NCBI GenBank assembly: GCA_020634415.1
Contig: JACKBT010000022.1
Span: 29,067 to 93,066 of the forward strand
Length of the DNA: 64,000 nucleotides
Reading direction: 5' to 3'
From: Ardenticatenaceae bacterium
Lineage (GTDB): Bacteria > Chloroflexota > Anaerolineae > Promineifilales > Promineifilaceae
Shown: piece by piece, positions 61,239 to 64,000 of the stretch
How the letters are laid out: each line of letters starts with the position of its first letter
Position numbering within the stretch: the stretch's first letter is position 1
Notes under the pieces: model-generated
Told to the model about the DNA's origin: nothing
Seen by the model: only the letters and a program-made list of their open reading frames with translations
Database searches by the model: none
Translations under genes and position numbers: made by a program

Positions 61239-61277
61239 GGGACTGGAGACTCTGTAGTCCCTAGTCTCCAGTCTCCA
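61239..61277. repeat. GGAGACT-type inverted repeat
   Basis: GGACTGGAGACT and AGTCTCCAGTCTCC around a TCTGTAGTCCCT centre; 4 bp after the peptidase stop. Confidence 0.85.
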
Positions 61278-61321
61278 CCAACCTGTGAAGTTGTTTTTAC
61301 GCGAACTCTAAGGAGAAAACA

Positions 61322-61741
61322 ATGAATCAAGCACAAGTTGCAGCCTTTGTGGCTGGTCTGGAGAAGGTGCAGCAAACAGAGAATTTTGGTTACACCTTCT
61401 TCTTCATCGGCGACGATCAGATGGTTCCCTTCGTGACCATTGCCCATACCGACAATGAGTACGAAACGGTCTCCAACCTCAACCGCGAGGGCGTGTTCCG
61501 CATTAATATTGGTGTCAGCCGCCAGACGTTTAACAACCTTCTCGGCGAAGCCACAGATGAACCAATTGACTATACCGTACTGAACACCATCTTGCCTCAC
61601 CCTGACTATGCCAAACAAAACTTCATCTGCATTCTCAATCCCGCTGGCGAAAACATCGCCCAAACAAAACAGTTGATCGCAGAGGCTCATGGCCTGGCGT
61701 TGGCGCGTTTCCAACGCAAAACGAAGCCTAAGCCTGAATAA
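61322..61741 (+). CDS. DUF6194-family protein
   Basis: 139 aa; AAGGAG 7 bp before ATG. NFGYTFFFIGDDQMVPFVTI and EGVFRINIGVSRQTFNNLLG match the pattern of DUF6194 proteins, which are small soluble proteins of unknown role found in Actinobacteria and Chloroflexi. HPDYAKQNFICILNP is another conserved piece. Confidence 0.78.
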   Translation: MNQAQVAAFVAGLEKVQQTENFGYTFFFIGDDQMVPFVTIAHTDNEYETVSNLNREGVFRINIGVSRQTFNNLLGEATDEPIDYTVLNTILPHPDYAKQNFICILNPAGENIAQTKQLIAEAHGLALARFQRKTKPKPE

Positions 61742-61829
61742 CTAAATATTTTCTCTTATGTCAACTTAAAGGGGTGGGAAGGGGAACGGCCGTTTACACC
61801 ACACCCACACCAAACAAAAGGTCTCACAA

Positions 61830-62720
61830 ATGCTCAGTTTACTTTACGCCCTGATTACCATAATCGGTTGGGGAACCTGGCTGACTCCTTCCCAAAACGT
61901 CAGGTTTCCCAACCAGCAGATCAAAACCCTCTACGTTGTCGCCGCCAATCTGGTCATTGCGGTGGCAGTTGGCTTGGGGCAAGGGGATGTGTGGGGGTTA
62001 ACGGCCGTTACCTTCTGGCCCACCCTCCTCGGCGGCATCATCTGGTCCCTCGGCGGCTTCAGCGCCTTCACCAGCACCGACAAACTCGGCATCGCCAAAG
62101 CCTTTGGCATCTGGGCACCCCTCAACATCATCACCAGCCTGACCTGGGGCGCACTCCTGTTCAACGAATTCGTCAGCTTCACCACCAGCACCACCCTCCT
62201 CTTCATCGCCGCCCTGCTCATCATTCTGGCAGGTGTCCTCCTCATCATCTTCGCCAAAGGTGCCGCTGAAAGTGGGCAAACCCCACGCAACTTCCGGCTG
62301 GGTCTGTTAGGAGCCGTCGGCGCAGGCGTGTTATGGGGCAGTTACTTCATCCCCATCAAATATTCCGGCGTCTCCATGTGGGCTGGCGCACTGCCTATGG
62401 CCATCGGCATGGCCGCTGGCAGCACCATCCTGGCCCTGTTCACCCGCCAATCCTGGCAGCTTGCCACCCCCGGCGATTATATGCGGGCTACCCTAACCGG
62501 TGCGTTGTGGAGTCTGGGCAATTATGGGATGCTGTTGTTGGTTGGCGTTTTAGGTGCAGGCAAAGGCTTCACCATCTCCCAAATCTCCATCGTCATCAAC
62601 GCTCTGTTAGGCATCTATTGGCTGCACGAACCTGCCCCGCGCACCCGTGCCGCCCGCCTCACCTTCATCGGCTGTCTTCTGGCAACAGTTGGCGGCATCG
62701 TCCTGGGCAATCTCCAATAA
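61830..62720 (+). CDS. GRP/GlcU-type sugar permease (DMT superfamily)
   Basis: 296 aa with ten hydrophobic helices in two repeats. Repeated WGxxFxP-like starts (IIGWGTWLTPSQNVRF and GVLWGSYFIPIKYSGV), LGIAKAFGIWAPLNII and GKGFTISQISIVINALLGIY are typical of the glucose/ribose uptake (GRP) and RhaT branch. Proton-coupled sugar uptake likely. AAAAGG 9 bp before ATG. Confidence 0.85.
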   Translation: MLSLLYALITIIGWGTWLTPSQNVRFPNQQIKTLYVVAANLVIAVAVGLGQGDVWGLTAVTFWPTLLGGIIWSLGGFSAFTSTDKLGIAKAFGIWAPLNIITSLTWGALLFNEFVSFTTSTTLLFIAALLIILAGVLLIIFAKGAAESGQTPRNFRLGLLGAVGAGVLWGSYFIPIKYSGVSMWAGALPMAIGMAAGSTILALFTRQSWQLATPGDYMRATLTGALWSLGNYGMLLLVGVLGAGKGFTISQISIVINALLGIYWLHEPAPRTRAARLTFIGCLLATVGGIVLGNLQ

Positions 62721-62889
62721 AGTCGCTAAATCCCTCCAGGCATTGAACAATAAGGTTTAACAAATCGTGCCAATGAGATGGGAGACTAGAGATCGGTGGC
62801 AAATCTAAATCATTTAGCAAAGAGTTCTTAACTTTCCTCAACATTCCCCAGCTAAAGTACAAACTATCAAGCAACGGTACAAAGACCTA

Positions 62890-62933
62890 TCAGGTTTTCT
62901 TTTACTGAGAGTCTCCAACCAGAGGAAACCTGA
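62890..62933. repeat. TCAGGTTT hairpin
   Basis: TCAGGTTT/AAACCTGA enclose a GGAGACT-like fragment (GAGAGTCTCC). A shorter TTCAGGT...AACCTG pair occurs at 57369. In the 62721-62934 gap nothing else is seen. Confidence 0.5.
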
Positions 62934-62934
62934 C

Positions 62935-63297
62935 AAGTCACTGCTCCGCTACCGCACCGACACCATGCCCACCCGCGAAATGACCTACCTGTTTGTCATC
63001 ATCGCCCTGCCCGTCTTGAACTCCATCCTCATTACCAACGCGGCCTGGCCGGCACTGCTGCTGGCAAATGGGGCCATCATTGCCACCTTTTTTGTATTGG
63101 AGCATGAATGGGGCTTCCATTATGAACTGTCGCAGCGCGTCACCTACGAGCGCATTGAACTGATTTAGCCCGAAAATTATGACCTGCTTTTGGACGATTT
63201 GCGGGAACGCACAAGACTGCCGCTAAAGCGCTGTGAAGTCGGCAATATCAACTTTTTAGGCGACACGGCCGTTATCCGATTGACGATTGACGATTAA
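62935..63297 (+). pseudogene. broken DUF4956-type membrane protein gene
   Basis: The frame reads SLLRYRTDTMPTREMTYLFV, one or two membrane helices, HEWGFHYELSQRVTYERIEL, then TAG at 63166, then in the same frame PENYDLLLDDLRERTRLPLK and GNINFLGDTAVIRLTI up to TAA. This is the C-terminal half of a DUF4956 protein; the first helices are missing and an amber codon splits the rest. Confidence 0.75.
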
Positions 63298-63314
63298 GGG
63301 AACGGCCGTATGCC

Positions 63315-64000
63315 CTATATTGCACTGGATACGGCCGTTTCCAACCCCCGCCACACAGCCTCCCGCAACGCCGCTATCCGCTCCTCATCCGGCGGCACAA
63401 TGGGCGTGTTGCCATCTTGTTTGCCAATATAGAGGGCACGGTTAATTTCCACCATCAGCCAGGGCTGCGTTTGCGGCAAACGGCCGTGTAACCACAAATC
63501 CGCGCCACCCCAAAACGGCCGATTCAACGCCCAATCCTCCCCCGTCTCCGCCCACGCCGCCAACCGCCCCACCCCCTGCCCCAGCACGGCCGCCAACTTC
63601 TGCGCCAACGCCGCCGGTGCCGAAATCGCCCCTCGCTCCTCACTCATCTCCCCTCGTTCGTCCCCCAAATTCGCCACATCCACACACGGCCGCAGCACCC
63701 CCGGATCGCCATACAAACTAGGCCCCACCGCCGCCATCGAATGGGCATCAATCACCAGCTTCACCCGCTCATCAGCCGCAATCGCCGCCAACTGCTCGTG
63801 CCACGCCTGCCAATAACGGCCGATCAACATCCGCTCCTCCACCTCATCCGGCTGCTGCCCAGGCAAATACACCGGATCACCATAACTCGTCTGCCACTTC
63901 ACAATGCCATCCCCTGGCCGCGTCCGCGCCGGATCATCCAGCCGATTCATATCCAACACCGCCCGCGCATAAGGGAAGTTGACCCAGTGCAGCACCTGCT
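63315..64000 (-). CDS. N-formylglutamate amidohydrolase-like protein, 5' end outside window
   Basis: At least 228 codons; the frame runs off the right edge. DMNRLDDPAR, KLVIDAHSMAAVG and NRPFWGG are the family's metal and substrate segments (DxNR, DxHSM, NxPfxGG), and LPQTQPWLMVEINRALY follows the pattern LMIEVNRALY. It would hydrolyse N-formylglutamate or a similar N-acyl amide. A loop (GDERGEMSEERGAIS) is again a simple-sequence insertion. Stop lies by an ACGGCCGTTT copy. Confidence 0.82.
   Translation of the reverse strand, partial: QVLHWVNFPYARAVLDMNRLDDPARTRPGDGIVKWQTSYGDPVYLPGQQPDEVEERMLIGRYWQAWHEQLAAIAADERVKLVIDAHSMAAVGPSLYGDPGVLRPCVDVANLGDERGEMSEERGAISAPAALAQKLAAVLGQGVGRLAAWAETGEDWALNRPFWGGADLWLHGRLPQTQPWLMVEINRALYIGKQDGNTPIVPPDEERIAALREAVWRGLETAVSSAI

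Noticed and set aside
63166..63168. TAG as a pyrrolysine codon
   Set aside because: The family has no known pyrrolysine, the gene is also truncated at its 5' end, and no Pyl genes are seen.

Overview
The window (about 57-58% G+C by eye) reads as chromosomal DNA of a bacterium of the phylum Chloroflexota, probably an Anaerolineae/Caldilineae-like filamentous lineage. The case rests on two giant membrane proteins of the Chlor_Arch_YYY (DUF2298) family next to a TIGR03663/Agl23-type membrane protein with NHL repeats, Thr-Pro-rich lipoproteins with VEV/PVE repeats, and LysM lipoproteins. This is inference from gene families; there is no rRNA in the window.

Layout. 1-13.8 kb: an envelope/glycosyl-transfer cluster (two DUF2298 proteins, a PMT-like membrane protein, an ECF sigma factor with its zinc anti-sigma factor, and the 1325-aa TIGR03663 protein), interrupted by an AT-richer type II restriction-modification pair (4.5-6.7 kb). 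13.9-20.9 kb: metabolic genes (SDR, GNAT, a deiodinase-family selenoprotein with in-frame UGA, aminotransferase), a LysM lipoprotein, and a divergent P450/TetR pair. 20.9-24.1 kb: a C39-peptidase ABC exporter followed by a 30-codon double-glycine-leader peptide gene. 24.1-29 kb: a zinc-uptake locus (ZnuA-like binding protein, DUF2796/ZrgA, MacB-type ATPase and permease, DUF3299). 29-37 kb: MsrA, GNAT, histidine phosphatase, CPBP protease, tRNA-Pro, two surface-type proteins. 36.6-39.1 kb: clpP, trigger factor, tRNA-Leu. 39.2-47.8 kb: two-domain Nudix protein, unknown protein, CHAT protease, MFS carrier, two-component genes, DUF4258 protein. 48-55 kb: second LysM protein, HtrA-like protease, GalE, and an ABC-2 exporter operon. 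55-64 kb: toroid-fold protein, flavin/PNPOx-like protein, GH4 glycosidase, deacetylase, M20 peptidase, DUF6194, sugar transporter, a broken DUF4956 gene and the end of an N-formylglutamate amidohydrolase-like gene.

Three features stand out. (1) The gene at 15316-15957 is almost certainly a selenoprotein of the iodothyronine deiodinase family, with a bacterial SECIS-like hairpin just after the UGA. (2) A GG-leader peptide rich in Gly and Cys lies next to its own exporter and beside the zinc locus. (3) The DNA is saturated with self-complementary sequence. The octamer ACGGCCGT recurs inside genes and between them, much as HIP1 does in cyanobacteria. Several families of nested hairpin elements (GGAGACT-type, GATTTTGCAAAATC-type, CGAAGGCGG-type, GTAGGGTCGAGGC-type) fill most intergenic gaps, usually just after stop codons, and some have entered reading frames.
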